The notes under the pieces are model-generated. The model was not told the origin of the DNA. It saw only the letters and a list, made by a program, of their open reading frames with translations, and made no database searches. Shown here piece by piece: positions 42,264 to 53,609 of a stretch of DNA of 64,000 nt. Positions within the stretch are counted from its first letter, which is position 1. Each line of letters starts with the position of its first letter. Origin of the DNA: Nematostella vectensis. Its lineage: Eukaryota; Cnidaria; Anthozoa; Actiniaria; Edwardsiidae. The stretch spans positions 16,177,994 through 16,241,993 of the forward strand of contig NC_064040.1 of assembly GCF_932526225.1 (NCBI RefSeq), in the 5' to 3' direction. Position numbers and translations under genes: made by a program.

Positions 42264-45200
42264 CTATTGATGGTGGATCCTGATGGTTCTTTTCTTCTTT
42301 TTCGTGTTGATGTCCACATTAATTTGTAGCGTGATGCAGCCCAGCAAGTCGTCGTACGCATTCATGAACCTCGCCTCGACCCAGTACTCGCCCTAAACAT
42401 GCAAACGTCATGAATTAACACATTTCTTTAGATGTATGTACCCTAATCAAAAACAATAAATAGATAACAAAAAAGATTAAACAACATTTCAACAAGTACG
42501 TCTTATGATAACTTCTCCTTCAACCAACATCAGAGTGCGACGTGTTGCTAGCAATGCCCACCATAATAAGAAATCTAGCCAATTAGAATGCGAGAATCCC
42601 TGTTGATTGATCTCAATAAGCTAGAAAAATTCCCTCGTACATAAGAATACCGTAAATGATCTTTGATAAACGCCGGGGGCGTTTATTAAATTTCGATGGT
42701 GCGAGGATGTCAATAGGAGGCTTTTATAAGAGAGAAAGCGTTATTATTAATTAACCATTGTTGAAGTTGCGTTCTAATTTTAGTTAGAATCACGTTTAAT
42801 TATAGCCTGCGTAGCAAGCGTTTCTTCACCTTGAGCAGACGCTACTCGTGTGTTAGAGGAGGTGTTCTCTAGATAGGGAGCGTTTATAAGATCATTTATG
42901 GTAGCCGTTTTCGCCATGTCACATAGTACGCTTCTTGTATTCTTCCAAGCTCACTTTCTAACACCGTTTAGGTGGCCACGGTGGTGGCGCACGTCGTTAA
43001 AAATGCGTTTTCCTAAAAGTTTGACCATCTGGTAAAATGCCGCTATTTTAAAACAAAAAGAGTGATTTAACGACGTCAAAGTTCTGGAATAAGTCTTGCT
43101 TGTTAGTCTTGGCGTTAGTCGCAATACGGTTGTTTCAGACCATGTGGTTACCTACTTATTGCAAATCTCGAATACTTACACTTGCCAGCCAATCCCACAC
43201 TGGGACTTTTTCGATCATTTCCGGAGTGACCGTGATAGCCTGGGGCGGGAGGGTGAAAGTCCCTGTCGGTATTGGACAGTCGCACGGGATCCCTGTGTTT
43301 TCCATCTCTTTGTCGCACTTGCCGAACATCACTCCTCGTACAAGCTCACAGAAGTTGTCGTATGTGCTGCCCATGCGCAAAGTATCACGTGACAATCAGA
43401 ATGAGTTATCTATAGACTTATTTATTCCAGCTCAATAACACGCCAGGTATTAAAGCCGCATTGTCACCAGTTCACTTCCGGACAAAAAAGACAAAATAAT
43501 CTATTAGAATCCGAGATATTTAACATGCCATCCGCTCTAAATTATTAATCACATCCTCGAAGAAACTTGCAATATACACACTGCTTTCAATATTTCGAAA
43601 TATTTTTCGCGTTTCCCGCTAAAAATCATCGGAGATTGTAACATAATCGACCGCAAGTAAACTGGTGACAATGCGGCTTTAAGGACCTTATGCAACGACG
43701 ACGGCAACGTGGACAAAAACAATGGGACGACAAAAACAATGGGATTTGAAAATGTATTTCAGCCGTTTTGCCTAAAACTACAACGTGAAAACTCTAATTT
43801 TCACGGTCAATTGAGGACGCGGATGTTTGCACTGTAAATTCGCTTCTGTAGAAATAATGGCCTTATTTTTATCTATCTCTGACTATAATTTTTTGCTTAA
43901 TCCATTGTAATTGATGGCCAAGCGCGAAAACATCTTTTTCGATCGCGTTGTCCTAGCCGTCGCCGTCGTCCTTGCTTAAGGTCCCTATTATCTGGATAGT
44001 GCGGTGGCGTAATACAAGTTCAGTGTAAAAGTACAGTAGAACCTAAATAAGGCGAACACCAATGGTAACTTAAAAGAGCTTGGAGGCTACCATAAGGGCC
44101 GATGAAAAAAAATAAATTAATGTTTGGTTATAATTTTATGACCGCCCTCTTTGCTTTTTTAAGGTTTAAAAAGCTGGATTAGTCGAATTTCTCATACTTC
44201 ATTAGCATATAACACTTAAAGCCACATTGTCACCAGTTCACTTCCGGAGGTCCGACGGAAACCTCAACGTTAAAAGACAAAAGAATCTATTAGAATCCGA
44301 GATATTAAACAGGCCATCCGCTCTAAATTATCAATCACATCCTCAAAGAAACTTCCAATAAACACACTGCTTTCAATATTTTGAAATATTTTTCGCGTTT
44401 TCCGTTAAAAATCATCGGAGATTGTAACGAAATCAACCGGAAGTAAACTGGTGACAATGCGGCTTTAATTAACAAAGTATAAAAACATTTAGTGATGTAT
44501 GCAACTTTGTGTTGTTATCAATCAGGTTCGTAGCAGGCCTTGAAATTTGGGGGGGGGGGTGCACGATACAGAAAAAGTATGAAAAAATTGGGGGGGGGGG
44601 CACAGTCACGCCCTTGTGGTCATTTCCTTATAATTCTATTAAATATGGGGGGGGCACAACATGCCCCAGTGCCCCACCCCTTGCTACGGCCCTGTCAGCT
44701 GTTCCCTATGGTAGCTTCGTGACCAAAGAGTACTTAGAACTGATAAATGTATATTTTGTCCCGTTTAGGTAGAGAAGTAATCAATGTTTAAGGGACCACA
44801 TTTTCGGGTCTTACAAATGGTGATCACTCTCACGCATAAAAACGTCCACGAAAAATATCGAAATGCTGCAAAAAACATTGTTTTTGTCTGTCATGTTTGA
44901 ATCTGTTGCTATTTTAAAATAGAGGACACACATCTACTGGCAAAGAATTAATCAAAACGTTTCCCAGGAGTTCAGTTATCGTTCTCAATAAGCTGATAAT
45001 GTAGCTTTTAATTCGAATAGCACTAAGGAGTTAGACTTACCACGAACCGAAGTTGGCGACACATGGGATTTTCACCCAGGTCAACACTTTCTTCTGGATG
45101 TTCAACTTGAGCTTGGTGGTGGAAGGGAGATGGCGTTTTATTGTCACTGATGCCGAGACGTTGAGCGGTCCTGGTAGGATTAGGGGACTTGGGGCGAGGG

Positions 45201-48200
45201 CTATGTTACCAATGGATATGACGTCGTTGATATGTTCTGTATGTAGAAGTGAAACGAGCTTAAAGGGGGCTAGAACACAATGATTCTTCTTGGCAGCCAC
45301 CCATAACGCAATGCATTTAAAAATGTTGCTATGCAACCTGGTTGCTATCAATGGCTCTCTCATAGTCAAGGAACAAGTCCTTACCTTTCTTACACACATA
45401 GTCAACGAACAAGTCCTTACCTGTGTTACACACAAAGTCAACGAACAATTCCTTACCTTTGTTACACAAATAGTCAACGAACGAGACCTTACCTTTGTTA
45501 CACACATAGTCAACCAACGAGTCCTTAATATTTTTACACAGGTATTCAACAAACAAGGTCTTACCTTTGTTACACACATAGTCAACGAACAAGTCCTTAA
45601 CTTTGTTACACAAATAAACAACGAACAAGTTCTTACCTTTGTTACACACATTGTCAACGAACAAGTCCTTTACTTTGTTACACACATATTCAACAAACAA
45701 GGTCTTACCTTTGTTACACACATAGTCAACGAACAAGTCCTTAACTTTGTTACACACATAAACAAAGAACAAGTTCTTATCTTTGTTACACACATAGTCA
45801 ACGAACAAGTCCTTAACTTTGTTACACACATAGTCAACGAACAAGTCCTTACCTTTGTTACACACACAAACAACAAACAAGTTCTTACCTTTGTTACGCA
45901 CATAAACAACGAACAAGTTCTTACCTTTGTTACGCACTTAAGAAGCGCTCCGCTAATCCATTCAAGATGACATGCAATACTCAAAAAAATGATTTTTCAA
46001 TAATTTGTCTGTAGACTTATATTTGTCTCCTGATTACAAAAATGTTTTTCTTTTTAAAATCAAACAAATATTAAATATTTTATGGATTTGTCCTTATTTT
46101 TCTCGGCTTGACCCCGAAAAACCCTACAAAATTTGAACCAAGTATCGCTACCTGCAGCGCGAAAAATAAACAGCGCAGAAACACAACAACACCACAGGAG
46201 GTAACCAGGATATGTGTTCTCAATATTATTTTAATATCGGCTTAATCCAGTTAAAATAGAATATTTGACACATTTTCTCAAATATAGCCTCGCACCATCA
46301 TTTTGCACGATCATCAAACCGACAAATTGAGGCCTTAAAAGTCGCATCTGGTACATTGCTCTATCAAAAATGGTCATTTTTCCTAAAAGACAGTCACTTA
46401 CTTGCCTAGAATCTGAAATAAAACTTTGTGGATAATAAAATCCGGAGCGTTGACAGCGCCAAAAAGATACAACACTTCACAGGTAATTGACCTTTCAACT
46501 TGGGCTAACTATGACACCAACTGCTGAATTCGCAGGGAAATTTGGCTTTTGCAGAAGCTCCCTCCTCGATACAACGCTGATGAAAACAAATTTGAGGACC
46601 AATAAATATGTGTGTTATTACTTGCATTCTTCGTTGTGCGAGATGATTTAGAAAAAACACGTATTTGAGTGATTATTTGAATAGATTATAACTAGTCTTG
46701 CGTTATGTTTGTGTCCAAAGAATTCGTAACATAGATCAAAACAACAAGTTAAGTGGTTTTAAATTTTACTCACCTCAGCTTGGGAAAGTTCTTGATAGGC
46801 ATCGTTTTTTATAAATGCTTGGTCCTCTACAAACGCATAAAAACGCTTTTTAACTCGCTTTGGCTTGCGATCTCGGAATGTTTTTCATGGTGCTTCCATG
46901 TGACCGGCAGCGTACACAGGAATCCCAAAGTTTCTCAAACACAATGCAAAAGAAAAAGAGAAAAGAGAAAGAGCAACCAATCAAAAAATCTGATTCCTTA
47001 TTTTGGAATATAATAAAATAAATAATGTCTAACCGTGAGGATTGTTTGAAATTGTAAGCCATCGAAGTTATCGAATGATGGATCTTATTCCTTGCGTAGC
47101 GGAAGTTACATATCTTGTGTGAAATGACAGTTGGCAATAAACAGATAGTTTTTCATACCAGTACCAGGTACGTTCTATGAGTGTTTATACACTGGTTTCT
47201 TCTTGCTGTCCGTTTTGCACAGTTTTAATGAGAATATGGCTTTTTGCTCATACTCTCAGTTCGTAGGCGGGGCGCGTGTTTCGCTAGTCAAGACAACCCT
47301 GGTATAGTGCAGTGCGTGAATATTACAAACTGAACTCAAGATATCTAGAAGCATCTTCGTTTTATCGCTAAATTACAAAGCAAAGCTGTTTCTGGCCAGT
47401 GCAGGTAAAACAATTTTAACATTGACGCTCATGAATAACCACTTTTTAAAACATACAGTTTGATTTGCTGTCCAGGTTTGTTTGACCCTGAAGGAAAATA
47501 CACAAAGCTCCCTATCTGCCCAAGCCACCGCGACGCACATGGCGCATCAGATGGCGCAGTAATCGTAAGAACTGCTGCTGCCTAGTATCTTGGTCAGTCA
47601 CCGAAGCCGCGCTAAGCGGAACGTGGGATATCCGTGGACAGCGCAAGATCCAGATATCCCGTGGACAGCGCCAGATCCAGATTTTCATGTTTACAGCGCC
47701 AGGGCCAGATCCCCCTGTGGACAGCGCCAGAGCAAGAACTTCCGAACCATAACTCCCCACCCCCCGTGGACAGCGCCCGAAACATATCCCCCCCGTGGGT
47801 GGCGCCAGAGCCGTTCCCCCCATGGACAGAGCTAGAGCAAGATCCCCCTGTGGACAGTGCCAGAACCAGATTTCCTTATTGACAGAGCTAAAAGCCAGAT
47901 ATCATGGTGGGAAGCGCGCGACCCAGATACCCCGTGGACAGCGCAAAAGTTAGATTCCCCCGTGGACAAGAGCAAGATCCCCACGTGGACAGCACCAGAG
48001 CCAGATTTCCTTGGTGACAGAGCCAGATACCCCCCCACCCCACCCCACCCCGTGAACAGCGCCAGAGCCAAATACCCCCATAGAGCGCTAGATTCTTCCA
48101 TGTAGATCTGATTGTGTACTGTACAGAATGATTTCCTCTGTGACATACGTTAATTTTTGGGGCTTTAGAACTAATGTGATATTTTGTGTCCGTTTTTAGA

Positions 48201-51200
48201 AAATTCCTTGCTATCAGTTTTTGTTAATATATTTGGGATACTTCGGATACAATTTCACAGCAATGACTAAACAATGATATAAATTGTATCTACCCAAACT
48301 GAAATAAATTTGTGAGTATCAATGTGTCCTAATTGTCCTTGTCCTGTTGCGCTGTTCCAACAATAATCAACCGTAGTTGAGTTAGGTCTTCGTAGAGGAA
48401 CGGACATTGATAAAAAACGATGCCTATCAAGTGCTTTCCCAAGCTGAATGCCAAGAATTGTTTGGACAAAGACATTACCTGAACAGCAAATCAAACTGTA
48501 GGTTTTAAAAAGTGGTTATTCATAGTGCGTCAATGTTGATAATGTTTTACCTGCACCGGCCAGAACCAGCTTTGGTGAATCTCTCACCCCCAAGGAACGG
48601 AGATGCTTCTTGATGTCTTGTGTGCAGTTTGTTTGTGATATTCAGGCACAGCACTATACCAGGGTTGTCTTGACTAGCGCAACACGCCCCGCCTACGAAC
48701 TGAGAGTATGAGCAAAAAGCCATATTCTCACTAAAGTTGTGCAAAACGGACAGCAAGAAGAAACCAGTGAATAAACACTCATAGAACGTACCTGGTACTG
48801 GTATGAAAAACTGTCAATTTCACACAAGATGTGTAACTTCCGCTCCGCATTGAAATAAAATCCATCATTCGATAACTTCGATGGCTTACAATTTCAAACA
48901 ATCCTTACGGTTGGACATTATTTATTTTATTCTATTCCAAAATAAGTAATCAGATTTTTTGATGAGTTGCTCTTTCTGTTAGTCTCCCGCGCAGCCGTTC
49001 TTTGTGTGAGCGTTGCGTGACACAAATATCTTTCTGTTTTCTCTCTCTCTCTTTTTTTTTTTTTTTTTGCATTGTGTTTGAGAAACTCTGGGATTCCTGT
49101 GGGCTCTCACGTGAGAGCACCATGAAAAACATTCCGGGATCGCAAGCCGAAGCAAGTTAAAAAGCGTTTTTATGCGCTTGTACAGGAACAAGCATTGATA
49201 AAAACCATGCCTATCTAGTACTTTCCCAAGCTGAGGTGAGTAAAATTTAAAACCACTTAACTTGTTGTTTTGATCTATGTTACGAATTGTTTGGACACAA
49301 ACATTACGCAAGCCAGTTATAATCTATTCAAATACGTGTTTTGCCTAAATCATCTCGCACAACAAAGAATGCAAGTGATAACACAAATTTTTATTGGTCC
49401 TCAAATTTGTTTTCAGCGTTGTTTCGAGGTGGGAGCGTCGGCAAAAGACAAATTTCCCTACCAATTCAGCTGTTGGTGTCACAGTTAGCTCAAGTTTGAA
49501 AGGTCAATAACCTGTGAAGTGTTGTATCTTCTTGGCGCTCTCAGCGCTCCGGAATTTTATTATCCCCAAAATTTTATTTCAGATTCTAGGCAAGTAAGTG
49601 ACTGTAATTTCAGGAAAAATGACCATTTTTGATAGAGCAATGTACCAGATGCGACTTTAAGGCCTCAATTTGTAGGTTTGATGACCGTGCAAAATGATGG
49701 ATGCGAGGCTATATTTGAGAAAATCTGTCAAATATTTTATTTTATTTATTTTAACTGGATTAAGCCAAGATTAAAATAATATTGAGAGCACATATCCTAG
49801 TTGCTTCCTGTGGTGTTGTTGTGTTTCTGCGCTGTTTATTTTTCGCGCTGCAGGTAGCAATACTTGGTTCAATTTTTTTTTTCGTGGTCAAGCCGTGAAA
49901 AATAAGAAAAAATCCATAAAATATTAAATATTCGTTCGGTTTAAAAAAACACATTTTTGTAATCAGGAGACAAATATAAGTGTATAGACAAATTATTGAA
50001 AAATCATTTTTTTGAGTATTGCATTTCATCTTGAATGGATTAACGGAGCGCTTCTTAAACAACGAACAAGTTCTTACCTTTGTTACACACATAGTCAACG
50101 AACAAGTCCTTACCTTTGTTACACACATAAACAACGAACAAGTTCTTACCTTTGTTACACACATAGTCAACGAATAAGTCCTTACCTTTGTTACACACAT
50201 AGTCAACGAATAAGTCCTTACCTTTGTTACACACATAGTCAACGAATAAGTCCTTACCTTTTTTACACACATAGACAACGAACAAGTTCTTACCTTTGTT
50301 ACACAAATAAACAACGAACAAGTTCTTATCTTTGTTACGCACTTTAGAAGCGCTCCGTTAATCCATTCAAGATGACATGCAATACTCCAAAAAATGATTT
50401 TTCAATAATTTGTCTATAGACTTATATTTGTCTCCTGATTACAAAAAATTACCTTTGTTACACACATAGTCAACGAACAAGTCCTTACCTTTGTTACACA
50501 CATAGTCAACGAACGAGACCTTACCTTTGTTACACACATAAAAAACGAATAAGTCCTTACCTTTTTTACACACATAGACAACGAACAAGTCCTTACCTTT
50601 GACATACATAGACAACGAAGAAATCCTTACCTTTATACCCATAGTCAACGAACAAGTGCTTACCTTCTTTACACACATAGTCAACGAACAAGTCCTTACC
50701 TTTGTTACACACATAGTCAACGAACAAGTCGCTCTCCAGACCAAACGTACAGGAAGTTGACCCTAGCACCTTTTGTGTTGGTGAGATGACACAAGATTGC
50801 TTCCCCTGACACAGGTGCTTCACTCTCGCCAGCGATGGACTTCTGGACGCGAGGCAGTTCTGTCCAAACCAGCTGTTATCGCATGTTGACTTGTAGCCGT
50901 GGCCGTGGCCGAAGAACACAGAAAGGATGGCGAGATTGTAGCCCCTCGGGCAGGAAAGAATGACGTCATCCTTATCTTCGCACCCGTGAGTCTTCAGGGT
51001 CTTTGTGGTAGAGTTTGAGGGTTGAACTGAATATCATAAATCATATCATTGATGGTGATTAGTGTAATGTAACTATTTTCCTCGAAAGCCTATAGCTCAA
51101 TAGACCCTAAATACTAGACAAAGATTCGAAAAGATGCAGACGAAGTCCATTTATGTTTGGCAAAGGCATGAGTAGTGTCTTTTACATTGGAATGAAGCAA

Positions 51201-53549
51201 TAGAGATGTCTGGTACTTTAGGACATGTGTTTATATGTTTATGACTTCGATAAGGAAAGGGGCTTATTCAGCTCTTCTATTGCTAATTCATGTTTGGAGT
51301 TCACATTAAAACCTTTCTACGCGCGTCCCGTCGGACTTTTGACAGTGCCAACAATGTCTTATTATTGCAGGGGCGGTGGATGGGGAGGGGCAGCGCCCTA
51401 AATATGAACTTTTTTTAAACCAACGGGTTCCAAGCGGTACATTAGCAACCGCCGACTAATTTGTTGAATAGTTTTAAATCCCGTGCATAAAAACCTAGAT
51501 TATGCCCCGCGTTCTTATAAATAGCGCTTAAGAATTTTAAACCACCACCCACCCCTCCCCCCTGAAACTACCAGCCACCCTTCCGCCCCTGTATTGTAAT
51601 ATGAAGCTCACATTGTTTTATATAGTTTAATTTCTGCATTATCACAATAAATAGAAGAATCATGAGTAATTGTCATGCTGTACTCAGAGTGCTGTTCTCA
51701 AAGTCAAGAAATTGTAAAAACAAAACATCATTCTATTAGAGTGCCATTAGAATGTAGGACAGATGGACCATTGGTATATTGATATGTGGTAGGAATCACG
51801 TAAGAACGTTCTGAAGTGAATTCGAAAAGGGTGCGCATCGTCGCACTTCTTATAAAACCTTTTTTTTCAAAGGGTCGTTAATCAGCGAGAAAAAAAACGT
51901 TTAACAAAAAATCTTAAACGCCAGCCTTGATGTAAAGTTTTTTAAATTCTTGTTTATTTGTCTTTATTGTAGTTAAAACTTTCGCTCGAATCAACTTATA
52001 ATGTGACAATCAGGTATTATATATACATCTATTTCCAAAAAGGTTGTCAGTGCGAAACGGCAAAGGCGGTGGCGAGAGGCAGTATTACCGAAAGAAACCA
52101 TTGGTATCATTAGATTTCTTCCAAATGCTTGAGAATATCGTTGTATGGCTCTGACATTAGTGGATTTTATTGAACACCTTTATTTTTACAAATAATTATT
52201 ACGCATAAGCACGGGCTTAGAACTGCAATTTGGCAACTGTCATTGTCATTCATTTGAACTTTCAAAGTAGGTGTATATATGTATTATGCACTCTAGCTTT
52301 TATAATTTATGCAGTTATACATTCTCTGTAAGCAGCTTTGCCTTTTAAAAGCCTTTTTTGGCAACTTCAAACTTGTTAGATTGGACGATTGTGCCAAAGT
52401 TGATTTAACAAAAGCAGTTGCACAAACATGAGAAATCATTATTGCTACTCTTTTTCTATTCAGAATTCAAAATAAAACTGTAACATTCAATCCATGTGTT
52501 CATTACATGGAAACACAAGTTTCCATGGATATAATCATTTCCAATTTACATTAGACCTAACAAGTTACTATAGATACAAGAGTCTACCCTGACAATTTAC
52601 AAACACTAGAGTGGCTGAGTAAAGCAATTGTCGAATGTTTTGTGGCATACTCTAAAACACAGCTCACGAGTATAGTTTATTGTTATTTGAACACCTGTTT
52701 ACCTAAATAGGTCAAAATGTTAGGAGTTAGAACGTTAACCATGAACTGCATGTCTTCATTCTGTTAATTGATTCGCTTTTTTTGTAAGCAGCTGAGATAT
52801 TTTCCTGGATCCGCCTCTAGACCACATTGTTTTGATGTAATTTGAAACAGCATTTTTACAATAAGTAAACAAATTATTAGTAATTGTAATGCTGTACTCA
52901 AAGTATAGTAATTGTAAAAGCGAAACGACATACTATTAAAGTGCTATTAGAATTTATACCCGATAAACCATTGATATTTATGCAGTAAAGAGTTACTTGA
53001 GGACCTACTGATGTAAATCCATAAAAAAAGGCGTGCATCCGTCGCACTTGTTATTCCTTAACGGAAAACTGGGCTTGTTTTCAAACGACGTTTATCAGCT
53101 ATAAACAAAAACGTTCAACAAATTGTATGCTAAGAAAAAAAAAAAGAGTTAATTAGATTTTGACACACCTTTTCAAAAGAAAAAATAGCCTGCTCAACTT
53201 AACCAACTAGTCGCTTGTATTTTTGCTTATGGTGATTTTATTATTTTTTTTCCAAACGTTTAAAAACCCTTAAACTTCATATGCTTTGTGCCAACTTGTT
53301 TTTGAATATTTTAATGAAAAGTGTATAAATGTATCTTAGTGAAATGTGCTCTTCAAATGTGACCTGATAGCGTATGACTGTTTCTAGATATTCCTATAAA
53401 ATGTTAATATTGCTAAAATTCACAATTAAAATGCCGTCCCAAGAAAAATTCACATGGTAAGACTTACCACAGTTAGTGTATTTGAAAAACCCCTGAGATG
53501 AGTTTACGAGAACGAGAAAACTTAAGGCTGTAAACAATAACCCTGCCAT
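42264..53549 (-). CDS. Secreted SUEL lectin / GM2-activator (ML) chimera, five exons
   Basis: Exons by splice signal and phase: 53549-53468 (signal peptide, ends phase 1), 51026-50700 (lectin), 45269-45041, 43366-43180, 42392-42264. Together they give 954 bp and 317 residues. Exon 1 starts MAGLLFTALSFLVLVNSSQG, a secretory signal, and ends KYTNC. Exon 2 is a complete galactose/rhamnose-binding lectin domain with eight Cys. Exons 3-5 form an ML lipid-binding domain like ganglioside GM2 activator: LILPGPLNVSASV, WVKIPCVANFGSC (Cys-x6-Cys as in GM2A), NFCELV, GIPCDCPIPTGTFTLP, and GEYWVEARF...LLGC. A TATA-like box lies about 50 bp upstream of the ATG and AATAAA lies downstream. The product is probably secreted or lysosomal, binding sugar and lipid. 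The fusion is inferred from phase, not from a transcript. Confidence 0.75.
42400..43170. other. Intron 4 of the lectin-GM2A gene
   Basis: No mobile element recognised; short AT-rich segments only. Confidence 0.35.
43450..43682. mobile_element. TTAA-flanked MITE, copy 1
   Basis: TTAA, then agccgcattgtcaccagttc, with the inverse aactggtgacaatgcggct then TTAA at the right end. 233 bp including both TTAA. Lies in intron 3 of the lectin-GM2A gene. Confidence 0.85.
43681..43984. mobile_element. MITE with cgacgacggc inverted ends, abutting copy 1
   Basis: Left aaggaccttatgcaacgacg and right gtcgccgtcgtccttgctta form the inverted pair. It shares its first bases with the right TTAA of the preceding MITE, so one inserted at the edge of the other. 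Confidence 0.7.
44216..44468. mobile_element. TTAA-flanked MITE, copy 2
   Basis: Same family and orientation as 43450-43682 (agccacattgtcaccagttc ... aatgcggct, TTAA on both sides). It has an extra segment (gaggtccgacggaaacctca) near its left end that is lacking in copy 1. Confidence 0.85.
44533..44694. mobile_element. G-rich dispersed repeat, copy 1
   Basis: Left gcaggcc and right ggccctg form short inverted ends, with three long G-runs inside. The same layout occurs at 63191-63349. Confidence 0.6.
45372..45941. repeat. 36-bp minisatellite, left part, about 16 units
   Basis: The minus-strand unit gtaaggacttgttcgttgac then tatgtgtgtaacaaag equals the end of the lectin exon plus its 5' splice site. 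In intron 2 of the lectin-GM2A gene. Confidence 0.95.
45942..50057. mobile_element. 4.1-kb foldback element with about 1.5-kb inverted repeats
   Basis: Arms 45942-47481 and 48480-50057 are inverted copies over their full length with scattered differences: for example aagatgacatgcaatactca against its inverse near 50000, and gaaaccagtgaataaacact near 48760 against its inverse near 47190. The ends are agaagcgctccg and cggagcgcttct. TTAA stands at both junctions (left 45939-45943 region cacTTAAgaag, right gcttcTTAAaca). The centre holds a degenerate minisatellite. No transposase was seen, so it is non-autonomous. It splits the 36-bp minisatellite, since the same array in the same orientation continues at 50058. 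Confidence 0.85.
47630..48095. repeat. Degenerate about 30-bp repeat in the centre of the foldback element
   Basis: Loose units built on ccccgtggacagcgccagag and ccagat, about 15 in number, with much variation and C-runs. Confidence 0.8.
50058..50342. repeat. 36-bp minisatellite, middle part, about 8 units
   Basis: Same unit and orientation as 45372-45941. Right side of the array interrupted by the foldback element. Confidence 0.95.
50343..50447. repeat. Truncated end of the foldback element inside the array
   Basis: About 105 bp matching the first part of arm 1 (agaagcgctccgttaatcca ... ctcctgattacaaaa), then the 36-bp array resumes mid-unit. Confidence 0.9.
50448..50735. repeat. 36-bp minisatellite, right part, about 8 units, joined to the lectin exon
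   Basis: The first unit (50700-50735) is the lectin exon end itself. The next units carry the same aaag|gtaagg donor. The minus frame of the exon stays open for about four units, then stops near 50593. Confidence 0.95.
50700..51026 (-). CDS. Lectin-domain exon (SUEL/rhamnose-binding type), symmetric 1-1
   Basis: Acceptor tgatattcag and donor aaag|gtaagg. The domain reads HGCEDKDDVILSCPRG, then the YGR-equivalent region FFGHGHGYKSTC, GQNCLASRS, VKHLCQGKQSCVISP, TSCTFG and DLFVDYVC: all eight family cysteines in order. The sugar-contacting YGR motif of classical members is replaced by FGH, so sugar specificity may differ or be lost. Length 327 bp, a multiple of three, with phase 1 at both ends, so it can be included or skipped without changing the frame of the GM2A exons. 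Its last bases are the template of the 36-bp minisatellite that follows. Confidence 0.8.
51368..51591. mobile_element. hAT-like MITE (caggggcgg ends), intron 1
   Basis: Ends caggggcggtgg and ccgcccctg are inverted. tattg occurs directly outside both ends and may be the target-site duplication. Confidence 0.6.
51600..52020. other. Intron 1 sequence, nothing recognised
   Basis: AT-rich; parts resemble 52850-53120 (for example the gtgctattagaat and ttaatcagc stretches), suggesting an old duplication inside the intron. Confidence 0.35.
52024..52275. mobile_element. MITE of the 31532-31733 family, copy 2
   Basis: Left tacatctatttccaaaaagg then ttgtcagtgcg, right ctttcaaagtaggtgta. Same ends as the 31.5-kb copy but more diverged and with another centre. 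Confidence 0.65.
52280..53460. other. Intron 1 sequence, nothing recognised
   Basis: AT-rich, no gene. Confidence 0.3.
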
Positions 53550-53589
53550 GTCTGCAACAACTTAACTGTTAAACAGAATAACCGACTCG

Positions 53590-53608
53590 CGCTATATATA
53601 TAAATCTA
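53590..53608 (-). promoter_or_regulatory. TATA-like box of the lectin-GM2A gene
   Basis: Minus-strand atttatatatatagcgc, about 45-55 bp upstream of the ATG at 53549. Confidence 0.45.
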
Positions 53609-53609
53609 C

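Noticed and set aside
45290..45300. Alternative start of GM2A exon 3 at the upstream ccaag acceptor, which would add a Cys (KNHCVLAPF)
   Set aside because: Its phase (0) does not fit either exon 1 or the lectin exon, both of which end in phase 1. The ctag acceptor at 45270 fits both.
45037..45984. Long repeat ORFs of about 200-226 residues on both strands
   Set aside because: They arise because 36 bp is a multiple of three. Only the part at 45269-45041 (GM2A exon 3) is coding in my model.
47512..48146. Overlapping ORFs over the GC-rich repeat
   Set aside because: They are readings of the degenerate 30-bp repeat in the foldback element.
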